Shown in pieces: positions 6,675 to 6,987 of a stretch of DNA of 6,987 bases; the first letter of the stretch is position 1; the number at the start of each line of letters is the position of its first letter. The notes below the pieces were generated by a model, which searched no databases, was not told where the DNA came from, and saw only the letters and a list, made by a program, of their open reading frames with translations. The stretch lies in NCBI GenBank assembly GCA_015492875.1, contig WGEI01000415.1, positions 1 through 6,987 of the forward strand, read 5' to 3'. This DNA comes from Anaerolineae bacterium. GTDB taxonomy: Bacteria > Chloroflexota > Anaerolineae > Aggregatilineales > Phototrophicaceae. A program made the translations under genes and the position numbers.

Positions 6675-6987
6675 ATGCGTCAATTGCGCTATCTTCTATT
6701 TGGAATAGCATTATTACTAATCTTTTGGGGAATACGCTTGTGGCAGATAGAGGCCTTCCCGCCGTTTATCGATGAAGCGGTCATTCTGCAGTTTGCAGAA
6801 GATGTGCTCAATAGTGGTCCCCTTGCACACGCCTCTAGCGCCCGCCAATTGCTCATTTGGTGGCTATTGCCCTTCCAGCCAACAGTGACTTTGTCCTTAA
6901 CCGTCGCTCGCATCGCTGTTTTACTCGGCGCAATGCCCGGGTTTGCCGCTGCTATCGCAATTAGCAGGCGAATGGGCACTACCCGCA
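6675..6987 (+). CDS. GT-C-like membrane glycosyltransferase, N-terminal part only (runs off window)
   Basis: An open frame starts at ATG 6675 and continues to the window end without a stop (104 codons seen). An in-frame TAG at 6657 and no start codon in between make this ATG the first possible start. The protein begins with a short basic N-terminus (MRQLR) and a membrane helix at about 6-24. An outer loop with PPFIDEA (29-35) follows, where Asp33-Glu34 correspond to the acidic motif of GT-C enzymes. The loop continues as VILQFAEDVLNSGPL, and a second membrane segment lies near 78-96. This is the same opening layout as the 670-residue protein at 770-2782 (helix, loop with FHDEA, then an amphipathic stretch), although the sequences are clearly diverged. 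It is transcribed divergently from the exporter operon under its own promoter. GT39/GT83-type function is likely but rests on the N-terminus only. Confidence 0.7.
   Translation, partial: MRQLRYLLFGIALLLIFWGIRLWQIEAFPPFIDEAVILQFAEDVLNSGPLAHASSARQLLIWWLLPFQPTVTLSLTVARIAVLLGAMPGFAAAIAISRRMGTTR

Noticed and set aside
6584..6775. Plus-strand 63-codon open frame across the rightward promoter and GT-C start
   Set aside because: It overlaps the GT-C frame out of phase, spans the promoter region, and its Cys/Thr/Ser-rich translation has no recognisable features.
6689..6979. Minus-strand open frame of 96 codons at the right edge
   Set aside because: It is antisense to the GT-C-like frame starting at 6675, which has a promoter, membrane helices and the DEA motif; the antisense product shows no family features.
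1..6987. Search for mobile elements, CRISPR arrays, tRNA/rRNA genes, long repeats or a defence system
   Set aside because: I see no transposase, terminal inverted repeats, spaced direct repeats, cloverleaf or nuclease-type genes; nearly all sequence is accounted for by five protein-coding genes of known superfamilies.

Overview
The window looks like ordinary bacterial chromosome of intermediate base composition. It is densely packed, with short intergenic gaps and operon-style spacing. The lineage is most likely Chloroflexota (Anaerolineae-like). That is an inference from protein style: a GT39-type membrane glycosyltransferase with a C-terminal extracytoplasmic beta domain, and an ABC exporter subunit with an N-terminus of the GLDADSYDRQYSD type. 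There is no rRNA or other phylogenetic marker to settle it.

Left part, plus strand: the 3' two-thirds of a thiolase (1-761) is followed after 8 bases by a complete 670-residue GT-C/GT39-like membrane glycosyltransferase (770-2782). The spacing and a stop/ribosome-binding-site overlap suggest co-transcription, although the two functions are not obviously linked. A 47-base convergent gap (2783-2829) holds a hairpin with a T tract reading on the minus strand.

Centre, minus strand: two ABC half-exporters form a two-gene operon. The 594-residue subunit (6447-4663) is translated first and the 607-residue subunit (4653-2830) second, with a 9-base gap. Sequence motifs indicate a heterodimeric exporter of the BmrC/BmrD, LmrC/LmrD, TM287/TM288 class. 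One subunit has Asp in place of the catalytic Glu and the other has a non-canonical LSMGQ signature. Both deviations map to the same composite ATP site.

Right part: a 227-base divergent intergenic region (6448-6674) holds a good extended -10 promoter reading right and a weaker candidate reading left. The first 104 codons of a second GT-C-like membrane protein (6675 to the window end) follow; it runs off the edge.

The exporter is therefore flanked by two membrane glycosyltransferase-like genes. This could be a cell-surface glycolipid or glycoprotein locus, but the exporter's substrate cannot be read from the sequence. I see no mobile element, CRISPR array, tRNA, rRNA or clearly new system.
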